A stretch of DNA of 64,000 bases from Halichondria panicea (taxonomy: Eukaryota; Porifera; Demospongiae; Suberitida; Halichondriidae), in the NCBI RefSeq assembly GCF_963675165.1, contig NC_087381.1, positions 2,170,001 through 2,234,000 of the forward strand, in the 5' to 3' direction. The translations under genes were made by a program, and so were the position numbers. Numbering within the stretch: the first letter of the stretch is position 1; each line of letters begins with the position of its first letter. This document shows positions 34,498-46,381 of this stretch, one piece after another. The notes beneath the pieces were generated by a model. It was given only the letters and a program-made list of their open reading frames with translations. It ran no database searches and was not told the DNA's origin.

Positions 34498-35753
34498 TAC
34501 GGTGGCCCTGAGGTACACACACACCTACTCCATTTTTCATTTGCGGTTCATTTCGCAGTTCAACTACTCTGTTTTTCATTTGCGGTTCATTTCGCAGTTC
34601 GACTATATGGAGCTTAATTTGTGTCAAAATTAAAAAGCAGTATTTTCTATTCCAAGTGAGTGTTCCAAATCATATTCCAATAATTATTTCAAAGCTGTAA
34701 TTACATAATTATACGATCGCAACATGATGATTTGTTGCATGCCGTCTCCCGGTATGGTCTTCCATCCAGAGTGAGAATGGACATGGGAGGAGAGAATACT
34801 GGAATTGCTCGTTTTATGCTATCTCATCCTCTTAGGGGTCCAGGGAGAGGGAGTGCGATTGTCAGTGCTAGTGTACATAATCAAGGGTGGAAAGGTTTTG
34901 GAGAGATCTTTTCATCGGCTGCACAGGAATATTTTATCATCTTTTTTATCACATGGAATAAACAGGCCAGTTGAATCCGATAGACACCTTACATCTTTTT
35001 CGCCTGCACTTCGTATATTTGCCCTACATTAATTATCAAATAGATATATTTCTTGATGCGTGGGCAAATCACTGTTTATGTTCAGAGCGAAACCAAACTC
35101 CACTACAGCTATGGATGCAAGGGATGTGTACACAGTTACTGGACACAATTACTGATGTAAGTGGTAAGTGCTATAATAATATACAGTGTACCTTAATAGC
35201 TTAAACAATGTATTCTTTTTATCTACATGTATATAGGACTACCCTTGTTATGGGATTGATTGGGAAGAGCCTGTGCCAGAAGTTTAAGAAAATGAACATG
35301 TTGAAGTACCACCTATATACTCATTCTCCACTGTCAGAAGAACAATTTCAAGATCTTTCAGCACTCTATCCTCTACAAAGAACTCTCCATTCCAGTGTTC
35401 ATGCTGTAGATGTCTTCCAAGAAGTGTTGGACTATGTTACGGATATTACCCAATAATGTTTTACTGTGTGCATGTGGTATGTGTGTGTGTCCAATGAATA
35501 CTATTACATTTTGGAAATTGTTTACGAGAAATACATTAAATATATTGGAATTTTAATTGGAACACTGACTTGGAATTGTAATGTTTTTACTGTGTGTGTG
35601 GTATGTGTGTATGTGCCTTTGGAATTTGCATTGGATTGTTGACATTTAATATTGGAATTTGAATTGGAACATGGACTTGGAATTGAATAAACTGCTCTTA
35701 GAATTTTGACACAAATTAAGCTCCATATAGGTGTGTACCTCAGGGCCACCGTA
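34498..35753 (+). mobile_element. TIR DNA element relic with integrase-core ORF
   Basis: The termini 'tacggtggccctgaggtac' and complement lie at 34498 and 35753; a second inverted block 'tatggagcttaatttgtgtc' follows inside. From 34720 the sequence encodes pieces of an integrase-core-like protein: [20 protein letters not shown], then after a one-base loss near 34885 [20 protein letters not shown], then LHFVYLPYINYQIDIFLDAW and ERNQTPLQLWMQGM. An in-frame TAA lies at about 34964 and another in the last part (after WEEPVPEV). Such proteins with a GGEN and ERxWRD signature are widespread in invertebrate genomes (family knowledge). This copy is dead. Confidence 0.7.
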
Positions 35754-35824
35754 ATAAATAGTATGTTGCAAAAAATACAGCAGTATAAACATTGTGTTAA
35801 ATTTTGGTATTCAGACTTTGACCC

Positions 35825-36882
35825 GGTGTCATAAAATTTTGGGCCCCCCCATGTTTAGGCCCCCCGGGCCTAGAATTTTAAAATTTTGGGCCCCCCTGGG
35901 CCTAGAATATTAACAGTTTAGGCCCCCCAGGGGGTCCAAACTGTTAACATTCTAGGCCCCCCACTGTGAGATTAGGCCCCCCCTCTTCTGCTATCCTTTT
36001 CTGCACGATAGAACGAAGTCAAAGAGATATAATAATATGGTAAGGTTAGCTCTATTAGTTGACAAAGCATCAAAGAGACTGCATGCATGCAAAGACTCTG
36101 TATCAAAGTAGCAAAAATGTTTGCATTATTATTCTGTCATGGAATTCAAAGTGAAGGAAGATTTACCTTTCAAGTTACTTATGCTTTACCTATAAGAGTT
36201 AAATGCTTTGATGCAGCTCTGCAATGTTGGATCTGCCTGTAAGACAATCGATGTTGTTGCATAGCTATCGCCATATTTGCAACTTTGTGCTTACTTTCTC
36301 AGCCAAATTTCATGACAAAAAAGTATAAAACACACAATATCAGTGCAAAGACAACAATTCATATCTTCCTCCATGTTTTCCTATACATAGAAGATGTAAA
36401 TTGTTGTGGGGATGCTCCAATAGCATCACTGGCTCAGCTCTCAAGTAATGTGAAATCACAGATAGAAGTCAAGAGAGAAACTGTTGTATCATGGGGGAAT
36501 CACAATAGCAGTTTCCTTTCGGGACAATGGTAATCTTGGACAGTCCTGACCAATTCGGGACAGTTGGCACCTATGTGCTTCGTGCTGCATGAGGCCTGAT
36601 TCATAGAATGACATGGTGCAGTGTGATGGCTGTGAGACCAGTGGTATACTACTGTACATGCATGAAATGTGTGTGTATGAGGAGAGCTGCATTCAGTAAC
36701 TGGCACTGCATATACTGTGAAGACCATAGAAGACTGCATGTATTGGTGTATTTTGAGAATGCACTGTCACATAATGTTACCGCTGTTGCGCTGTTAATGG
36801 GGGGGCCTAAAATTTTAAGAGGGGCCAAAATTTTAGGCCCGGGGGGGCCCAATCTCATGGGGGCCTAAAATTTTATGACACC
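35825..36882. mobile_element. TIR element with GC-rich termini and PHD-like fragment
   Basis: The termini are 'ggtgtcataaaatttt' and its exact complement. Inside both ends are runs of G or C with 'taggccccc' repeats. Plus-strand pieces at about 36610-36730 give MVQCDGCE and NWHCIYCED, the spacing pattern of a PHD finger. Frames are broken, so the protein is lost. The type of element is not assigned. Confidence 0.65.
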
Positions 36883-37571
36883 AGCAGAGCAGGTATTCAT
36901 ATTATAATTATGTAATATCATTAGCATGGTAGTGCTAATAGTATAGGGTTGGGTCGAAAACAGCAAAAGGCCCCCTTTGGATCTCACCCAAGACACAAGA
37001 CACAGTTACTTTGAGTTTATATATCTATTGCCTATATCATTTGTAACATTTGTGTGAAATATGAACTGAATTGAACATTGTACAAAAAAGTTATACTGAA
37101 GAACAGCAAAACTAAAAAAACAACAACTTTTTCTTCATCTTCCTCTCACGTTCTTCAGTGAGATAATCTAGAGAACTGTAGGTCCACAGGACAAACTAAT
37201 GGCACCGTACTGTTCTCTGTCGCCTTGGGTAGTGCAGTAACTAATCTACGAAGTTAAATTTGCTAGGGTGGAAGCTACGCCCTCTTTAATGAGTGCAGAG
37301 GTGAGGTCGCCATTGTTTACCTACTGAGCATGCTCAGACATAGTAGAAAGCATGGCCACACCCCTCTTATCTTAGCAACCACTTGAGATCTATAGCAACA
37401 GTAGTGTTTTGCACTGTCGATTCTTACCGCTCCAGTTAATGCTCCTTCTAGCCTCGATCCCAGGCCGCACTTCATCAGGAAGGAGGCTAGGCTAGCTCCT
37501 CGCATGCAAGTTAAATTGACACAAGCTCTTATCTGAGCAGCTTTTATTCTGCCCCTTATCATAAATTTAAG
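36883..37571. other. Gene-free stretch
   Basis: No gene is seen. One copy of the dispersed 'tagcctcgatcccaggccg' motif lies at 37449-37467. Confidence 0.4.
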
Positions 37572-37670
37572 TTATCATAAAGTTCTTGGTCTTGCAGAGA
37601 TGCATGCAATAATCATATGGCTTATGATTATTGCATGCATCTATATACAAGACCAAGAACTTTATGATAA
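37572..37670. repeat. Hairpin, ~45-bp arms
   Basis: 'ttatcataaagttcttggtc' and its complement flank a few-base loop at 'atgg'. One arm has a four-base insertion. Confidence 0.9.
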
Positions 37671-37890
37671 TTATCATGACAGACACTGCAACAGTGCAAA
37701 TAAAAATTCGATCAGCCTACAGCTAGCTAGCTAGATCTAGCTGTAGCAGCCTTCTTTTTTATCATAGTACTATGGTAATGCCACCTACTTGATCTAGGTA
37801 GCACCATAGAATCTATGTGCTGGTACCTATAAGAAAAAAAGTGTACAAACAAGTGTATTTGTGAAAAAAATAATGGTGAGAAGTAGACTA

Positions 37891-38120
37891 CCGTATAGTG
37901 CGAAATTTTCGAGGGGCTAAATTTTCACGGATTTCGTGGGTTAGCAATCATACACGAAAATTAAGTCCATGAAAAATTTTCTTTAATTAGAATTACCTGC
38001 TATAACGTGCAAAGGCGTGGCTTCCGGTATAAGCAGTCATTCCGCGAACATTGTGCAACGAAATGCTTTTAGAGGCCAATCCACGAAATATAAGTGCTTC
38101 AAAAATTTCGTGCTATACGG
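37891..38120. mobile_element. MITE with CCGTATAG termini and TA target duplication
   Basis: The ends 'ccgtatag' and 'ctatacgg' are flanked by TA. Subterminal 'gaaattttcg'-type stretches occur on both sides. The length of 230 bp and lack of coding content fit a MITE. Confidence 0.8.
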
Positions 38121-38279
38121 TATCTATGGTTGCATGTTGGATAAGCTGTTCAAACCAAAAAGTTGGAGTGCACAAGATGGGTAACCCTAAAAAAACCGCC
38201 CATTAACAAAACGTGATTAGTTACGTGGCCTCCCAGGACCACTCTATGCATGCATGCACGCAGTGAAAAAAGTTTGCAA

Positions 38280-38861
38280 ACAAGTGCAAAAAACATTTTT
38301 GAAAAAATGGGGAAGAGTACAGGGTTGGAAGAGCATGCATGCATGTGCATTGAAGTAACAAAAAGTTCGAAAACAAGATTGTGGGTTGGTATAGTCTTTG
38401 CATGCTCCAACTAGTTGGGAGTGGGGCTCAATCTTTACGATCTTTAACAGTTGGGTCCAGCACTACTTCGAGTTTTGGTGGGCAGGGCTCATCTGTAGAG
38501 TCTCAAATTCAGGAGTGCTATTCATGCACTCATGTAATTATACACTATGTGTTTCAGTGCTGGTCCTCCCTGGTGGAAAAAAGTCTCATTCAAATGCATT
38601 ATTATTGTATCGAAACACATGCAAGTTGATGGTCAAATAGGGGATCGAGCGCCTTGCATAAAGAAAAAGGTGAACGAGAAGTAGTGCTGGACCCAACTGT
38701 TAAAGATCGTAAAGATTGAGCCCCACTCCCAACTAGTTGGAGCATGCAAAGACTATACCAACCCACAATCTTGTTTTCGAACTTTTTGTTACTTCAATGC
38801 ACATGCATGCTCTTCCAACCCTACTCTTCCCCATTTTTTCAAAAATGTTTTTTGCACTTGT
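38280..38861. mobile_element. Foldback element with ~185-bp arms
   Basis: The arms 38280-38469 and 38678-38861 are near-identical inverted copies ('agattgtgggttggtatagt', 'gagtggggctcaatctttac'). The spacer of about 208 bp has no gene. It ends just beside the flank fragment that precedes truncated copy 8. Confidence 0.9.
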
Positions 38862-39049
38862 CTAATTTTGATTGGTATGGAAATTCTCTTCTAACAGTGT
38901 ATATAAACAATCTGTGAACAGTAATCTACAAGCTTATAGTTATGTAGCATTACAACATGCACAATAATTATAGTCATAGTATGTTTACCTACACATTGTG
39001 TAGATCTATGTCTGTAAAATTATGTAAGTCAAATCCAGCTGTTACTAAA

Positions 39050-40119
39050 AGTAGCGAATGTTTTTACAAGCGAACCCTCAAAGTCTGTTTTTTTATTCCT
39101 AAAAGAGCCTAGAAGTTTGTGAAATGGTTTCCAAAGCCATACAATGACCCGTACGTCCCGACTGTACATACTCATTAGTATATAAGTAACAGTGACTAGT
39201 AACAGTGGATAGAATGCAATTGCATAATCTAAAGCAAGTGCCTGTAGTGGAGTTACACTTACGCATATCGGTGGGATAATTGTCTGGAAGAAATACAAAT
39301 TCCAAATACCATAAACACATCCGGCTAGTCAAATGAAGATGTTCATCCTGTTCCTGGCAACTCGCAAGAAAGATCTGAGTACTATAGGGGAGGCTAAACC
39401 TTGACAGAGAGAAATGAAAGCTTTCATCCATGGAGATATTCCACTGAATTTGAAACCCACAACAAAGAAAAAGAAGATTGTTAATGGAATGTAAGCAACT
39501 GCTATATGTACTTGATCCAGTTGTAGGTCATGTTCTCTCCCGTACAGTTCATGCAGCCCATTTCATACGAGTACACAAGTGGTGAATACCCTGGTAGACA
39601 CTTCCCACACAGTGTTGAATCACGGTTGTATTTCTCGCACATATAGGTGTTTAAATCGCTTATATTAGTCGGTAGTTTAGTATAAAGTGTGTCAGCAATA
39701 TGATCACAGCCAAAGAAGCACATTCCTAGTTCAGTCTTTCTTGTAATGTTATCATACGTCATGCAATAACAGTCGAGTATAGACGTCTGAGGAACTATGC
39801 ATGGGATCACACAATAGGGAATGTCACCACACGCACACTCTCTAATCGTATCGTTGAAGAACATCCATATGGATGACATTCTTCATCTGAACCATGCAGC
39901 TGATGAGATGTTCGTTTTAACTCTGCTAAAAGAGCATCAGGTCTTCCATTGCTGGCAAATGATAATGACTTGCAAGGCAGTTCTATCTCACCAAGCCGAC
40001 AACTACTGTTGTCCACACTGTTGACTGTGTCCACATAAACCACAGCTTGATGCTTCGAGCAAAGCACCAAACAAGTTACCACACTCAAGTACACGCTAGC
40101 GACTATATTTGAAGAGCAT
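39050..40119 (-). pseudogene. Family A copy 8 (truncated, several frameshifts)
   Basis: The start at 40119 (MLFKY) is followed by an 8-bp deletion ('gcgactatatttg' against 'gcgactaaaactttatatttg') that destroys the signal peptide. Two-base 'at' insertions near 39870 and 39503 shift the frame again, and part of the CDPTIPQ region is altered. The coding sequence ends near 39055 after SLVKTFATF, where 3' flank sequence ('agtaacagctggatttgac' on the minus strand) is joined. The second half, with the last membrane spans, is missing. The intact RTK lies about 350 bp upstream. Confidence 0.85.
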
Positions 40120-40472
40120 AGTGATTCTCTATGACTGGATACTGAAACAAAATTGATCGTACTAACTGATTTGGAAGCTTTCTACAGTAATTGAAAACCA
40201 TGCACTGCTCATCATTTGTGTGTCTTATAGTATAATTAATGTTACTAAACTGAAAGATATGCTTCAGTCCACAGATGTGTTTCAAATTATTGTTTCTATT
40301 AGCTACAATGTTTCCATGACAACAAAAATTATACAGCACAGATAACTTCCAGAAATGAATGTTTGAAATGTTGCCTACCTTTTACAACAAACAGCGTTCA
40401 AATCATAATTATTATCTCAGTTTACTAATTAGCAATTATTCTCATACAGCCTAAATTATATTATAGTCATAG

Positions 40473-43400
40473 TTAATTTTCATACACATTTTGTAAGTCA
40501 GTATATAAGTCAAACCCGGCTGTTAATGGGGCACCAAGTACTGTCGCTTGGGCGTCCACTGCGACATCTTTCTGGTCCCACTTTAAAAGCTCTGACAGAG
40601 GTTGACTATAATGCGTAAGTATCTGGCCAAATGTCGGCCTCAACTTGAAGTCAGGATGCCTGTATGTTAGACAATACGTGGCTGCAGGCCTAAAAATATA
40701 GAATTAGGCACTCACCAGCATCCTATCATGAGCTTATAAATGGCTCTAGTACATCCAGGGGGTGGTGAGAGTCTAGAGCCGTTCGATAATTTACGAATCA
40801 CCTGAAATTATATAAAATAATTATAACTCTGCATGCTTATATAGTTAGTATACCATACATCCATATATTCACCTCCATGTTGGTTACTCCTTCAAATGGC
40901 TTGCAGCCAAGACTCCATATTTCAAACAGTAGGACTCCGTAACTCCAAACGTCACTGGCGGAGGAATACTTTTTGTAATGAAGGGCCTTTGAAGAAGAGA
41001 AATCAAGTAAACGTCACTCGCATAATTATAGCGTATACTTATTGTTTAACCTCTGGTGATGTCCACTTGAGTGGTACTAATCCCCCTTGTGATATATAGT
41101 AGTCACTTTCTTCCAGATCCCTCGCCATTCCAAAGTCAGAAATCTATTAATCACAATTATAAAACTATAGAGTATAGTCCAACAATCACAATCCAGAAAA
41201 GGACGAACCTTACACTGTCCGCCATTTTTTGTCATCAGAATGTTTCTAGCTGCTAGGTCTCTATGAACAAACTGTTTGTTGGACAAATAACTCATGCCTG
41301 ATGCTATCTGACAAGAATAGTCAAGACACTTCATTGCAACTTCTTTGTCATCTTGTTCCACCCTGCATGTCATGTACAGTATTCAACACGAACATGCACG
41401 TCACACGTATACCAATCACATAATTATAAGGCACCGATGCATATCTATAACAGGTATGGCTGTTTGTGACAATGGTACTAAGATTACTTTAGTATACCAT
41501 TGATATTAATAAAAGACTGATGTGTTTAAATAAGCATAAATAATCCATGGTATGACGACGTTGTCATTTCAAACATGGACTTTAGTAACACCATTTGAAA
41601 AGAAAATCATATAAAATAGATGCACACAATTCAAGATGATTTGACAGCTAATCGAAAAAGTCCCTGAACTGTTGTAGTTGGAATACATTAATTTGTATGG
41701 GTATACAGTCCTAGATGCATGTGTTATGTAATTCACCTCTGTTGCAATGTTGGAAGATAGTCCTTCATATTTCCACCTTCCATCAGCTCAAGAATAATCA
41801 TAGCCTGCAAAATTCATGTAACACTATAATTATAGTAATTCTATAACGACTTGCCTCGTTTCCAATAGTTACAACACCATGTAGGGAAATGATAGAGCGA
41901 TGATGAAATTGTCCGTTAATGGCAGCTTCTTGTAAGAGCTTCACTTTATCTTCCTCCGTAGTCTCATCGTTGAGAGTCTTAACTGCAACGTCTTTTGGGC
42001 CATCTAGTGACGTCCACACACCTTTCTTAACCACACCAAACTGACCCGAACCGATGCACTCAGATATACTGAAATTATATATTAACGACAACATATTAAA
42101 TAAGCCTAACAAACATAACGCTTACAATGTAGTTGGAAATCACCCACCACAATAATAATATTATACCTAAGTCCTTACAATAGTAATTTGGTAACCATAG
42201 TAATGGCTCATTCTGTTACTATATGCGGTATCTATAGCGTAAATAATGTTCCTTTTTACGTACTAATAAGCTAAAGTATAAGATTAAGTTACTCACTGTA
42301 GCTCGTTCAGAGGAATCTCGCGATATTTATGTATTGCCAGCTGCTCGTAAAGCACGTTTGCATTAGAAGAGGGCGTCCAATAAATGGGCTGCTCTTCAAA
42401 GAAATTTGATGCATCGTCCTCTCCCTATAATCATAATGCAAGTTTTAGGAGTATGCGACGGGTACAATAATTATGAACATTTTTACAACACTCATTCAAT
42501 TTAAGGCGACACAAAAAGTATTGCAAAGGACAACCTCTTCTTGATGTACTGAATACAGTGTGTCATACACAGAAGATAGATCCGCTTTAGATGTGACCGG
42601 CTCTTTTCTCTGATTCTGCATAATATCACATGCATGATTTCTTTTTGATTGTATATAGTTTTAACTTACTTGTGTTGGAACGTAGATACCTCGAGCACTT
42701 GGAGTAGTTTGCGATCGAGTAGGCACAGACTGAAAAATAAAAAAGCAAGTGGAGTAATTACAGTCACTAGCGTAATTATTTTAGAAGCCACTCACGTAAA
42801 TACTGTTGTCAAAATAAGAATCTTCAAGGTCCAATTTATGCTCCGAGTACAGTGGATTAGGAAAGTTTCTCTCTAACTCGCTGTTATCGAGATCTTGGTA
42901 CCTCTCTTCTAGATCAGAATAAACCGGTGGCTCATTGTGATCAGTAGAATTACATCCTCTGTTTGTGAGAGTCATTTCTATGCAAACAGAAATCAAGGGC
43001 ATATTAAATGTACAACCCACATGACAAATTGTATTGAGTAAAGTACATGCTGAGGAAATCATTACAGAAGTAAACTCAAATTCCCGATGTCATGCACGGT
43101 AATGATTGATATTGTATACATGGTTACGAGCAGACATATAATTATAGCAATAATAATCCCTCATAAAAGTTTCCGAAACATATTTCATGTAGTGTGCATG
43201 TTGCTAAATTGACCAATGTTACATGCATGTATAGTATACTCACCTATTGAGCTATATACAGGGTTCTGGACACCGTTGCTATGCACATTTGGAAACTTAT
43301 ACCTACGTCTTTGTCGTTTGAGTAGTACGACTGTTAGTACCACTATAACAATTAGTACGACAATTGCGCCAACGGCTATACCAATGCCTAATCCAATTGT

Positions 43401-45938
43401 AGATGTGACGGTACCCATGGGTACAGATGGATTTGCGAGAAGGATTGAAGAAGTTGGTAGAAGCATCAATAATTCAGAAGAAGTTATTTCAACACTGATT
43501 TCACTGCTGACAATGAGTGCAGAGGGAGGTGGATTGGGTGTCGATTTTACACCTGATTCGACTGTAGATAGGACTGTGCCCATTATATTTGTGAGCAGCA
43601 TTGAAGAAGTTGGGAGAAGAGTTACCATTTCAAGTGAAGGTATTGCAGTGTTAGAATCATCTATACTGCTGCTGACAATGGAGGCAATGGGAGATGGAGT
43701 GGGAGTTGATGTCAGTGTCAGAGAGCTGGTTGACATATAGCTGGAAGTAGATTCACTGACCGAAACGTCCATGCTAGATGTTAGCTGCATTGTTCGAAAT
43801 ACCGGAGAAGTTGCGCTAGGGAGTAATATGTTTGAGGTTGTCAACGGAGATGTAGTTTCCATAGACTGGCTAGAGCTCAATAGAGCGGAAGAAATGGTTA
43901 TAGTTTCAGTAGTCGAAGGTGCTGTACTTAGGGGTAATGATGATGACAATGGGTTTAAGGTTGCTAACGGAGATGTAGTGGAAAAGACGGTACTAGTCTC
44001 ACTATTCAAGGCTGTTATGCTAGCCCCATTAGAAGATGTAGTCAACTGCACAGAGATGCTAGATGTTATGTCATTCTCACTGCTTGAAGTTGGAGACAAG
44101 CTTGGCTGCATGGTCATTGTTGGTAACATTTCAGAGGGTGTGACGAAAACATTCTCTAAGCTGCTTGTTACTGAACCAGTCATAGAAGCATCTAGAGTAG
44201 AGGATATTTCGATGGAGGCAGATGGGCTCGTTGACGACAATAATACTGGTGTACTCTTATCTAATGTTATCGTAGTAGACACTCTCAAAGATGTCGATGG
44301 ATTGGCAACCAACGTGGAAGTAGGAACTTCAGTTGAGAGAATTAGCGGGATGCTTGTTGTTTGTGGCACACTTGTGACAATGTTTGTCATCGGAAAAAAG
44401 TCTGGTGAAGAGAAATCAGTAGTTTAGCAATTAACTGTATGCATTTAAATTCATAGATAATGTAACTTATTCATTATAGCATCTAAATGGAGTTTCTAAA
44501 TGAATATCCATTGGTGGTTCCCCAAAAAGACGTGAGGAATTTAATATGCCCGAATACAGTAATGCGTTATTAGTGGGTTGGTCTCATGCACACTCACCTA
44601 TTCCAAGAGATATCAAAGGTAGAGCAACATCCATTGAAGGCGGTGGCACAGTGATTGCAGCTGGTAAGGGTATGGTTACTGGACTCACTACATAGTTAAG
44701 AAGTTCATATCCGTTTATAAAGAACAAACCGACCACTCCAGAAGCGCCACGTCCGCTGAACTGGGGTAGGTATAATCCAGGTACATCACCAGCACTGAAT
44801 TGCAGAGGTGAATCAAGCACCCCACTATGTAAATTAACATCCGTTGTAAGTGGAGGAGGTAGAGTAACTTCATCCATCCTGTTGTAGCTAGTTGGTGGAT
44901 CAGAATTAGGTCTCCAGATTTGAAGCCCAGGATATTCGTTTCTGCCTCCTCCAGTATTTAAGGTAGCTGCTATGGTCCAATTTTTGATTTCACCGGCGCA
45001 AGGGAAAATGACCTCAGGTAATATTCTCAGCTGTAAGGAATCCAAGGAAACTGTTGAAGCTATCAGCAGTTGATCTTCTGTCAAAAATCCAACAGTACAA
45101 TCAGTTGTATCACCTGTATACGAGAAAATACGATCACTTACTATAGCTATATACGTAGCCATAGATCTAGAAATAATTAGCTATATAGTTTCTATCTCAC
45201 CATCGGTACTGATTTCCATATTAATCAAAGGAGCGTTATTATTTGTGGTGATACCGTTGACTAGATCTAATTCTGCTAGGTCTTGTGGTCCACTATCTGC
45301 TCGTACACTGTAGCTCAGATATCCTGATATTGTTTGAAAGTTCATATTGAGCTGACTGTTCTGTGACCTAGGAGAGAAAACACCAAGAACATAGCCAGAT
45401 TGAAAGCTCACTCCAGGACTGACATCGTAACTGTAGTACTTTCTCTCAGGAGAGCCATTCAGCAGTGGGACATTTATTGCAATGGTGCTTCCACTCACAA
45501 GCCGATAAGTTGTTCCACCAATATTCTCCCATAATTGTATTTCAGGACTAACAGGCTCAGTGGTATCAAAATCCGAAGCAACAAAATTCACTCGTGTTAT
45601 GTTGCCATTGCAACCCTCAAATCGAGTGTTGGGGAAGATGTACTGTGTCCGATCATCAGATGTTATTGCTCCAGCTTGAGGTTCATTGACAGCCGATAGG
45701 TCTGGTTGAGTCAACGAGCAGATTTCAACCTGGGAATATAAACCTAGACAAGAAGGGAGTGTAAGAGTAGACTGTATTAATTAGCTCTTGAGTAATTTAC
45801 CTAGATCTATGCATGGGCTGCTATTGCTTAATGTTTCTACTTTAGCTGTTAATGTGCTCCTAGATCTATATGCCTGGAATTTCTTTATCACTCACATTGA
45901 ATAAGAATAGACAAGACCAAGTAACTGAGACTCCTCAT
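40473..45938 (-). CDS. Receptor tyrosine kinase with mucin-like ectodomain (15 exons)
   Basis: Joined exons give 1,210 residues: 45896-45938, 45201-45743, 44598-45140, 43244-44401, 42796-42956, 42670-42729, 42535-42615, 42297-42424, 41855-42068, 41737-41804, 41209-41362, 41051-41143, 40873-40986, 40716-40801, 40473-40659. All phases agree. Signal peptide [14 protein letters not shown]; two related beta-rich ectodomains (about 16-375) encoded by equal 543-bp exons; Ser/Thr-rich mucin-like stalk (381-712); membrane span about 713-737; juxtamembrane tyrosines in NPVYS, PPVYS, NPLYS; kinase about 905-1180. Kinase residues are complete: [20 protein letters not shown] (Asp 1035), SDFG (Asp 1054), WTSPE, SDVW and RPTF. 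One intron (after GNE) uses GC instead of GT. It probably signals from the plasma membrane; the ligand is unknown. Exon edges are my reading and need transcript support. Confidence 0.85.
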
Positions 45939-46299
45939 CTTGATTGTTGTGATTGCGCTGCGCTACGTAGATGTTGTTACTCTACTCCTTGCAGATGAGC
46001 CCCTCCCCCTAAAGTTGTTATCATGACCACACCCAGTTTGACTGAGAATTCTTGATGAGTCATGCAGGAAACACAAAATAGATCCAGACTATCACCTCAG
46101 AACTACACTGTAGAGCATTGAAAAACGGTTGACCTTTTTTCTTAGAAAAGTGTTTTGTGATTTCCCCCCTATCAAAATTCCTGGATCCGCCCCTGATTAG
46201 CTTGAATCTGTGTCTAGTCTAGCTCATTCTCTGCAACTTTCAACAAAGTGGGTGTGGCTAAGAGCAGCAATCAATTATTTCATAGCAGCAGCATTATGG

Positions 46300-46381
46300 T
46301 ATAACCCCCCAATAAAGAACACCTTCGAATAGCAGACAAAACCTCCTGCACCAACTTGTTCGTTATTCGGAGGTTCCACTG
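46300..46381. mobile_element. Degenerate pogo-like fragment
   Basis: The right end 'ggaggttccactg' plus TA matches the right ends at 56408 and 62889. The left part 'aaccccccaataaagaacacc' resembles the left end at 62712. It lies just upstream of the broken sugar-porter gene. Confidence 0.45.

Noticed and set aside
35825-36882. Intact PHD-finger gene
   Set aside because: Cys spacing is suggestive at both ends of the domain, but the frame changes and stop codons intervene.
43216-44427. Long plus-strand frames opposite the RTK stalk exon
   Set aside because: They mirror the low-complexity Ser/Thr codons of the sense exon and are interrupted; no domain.
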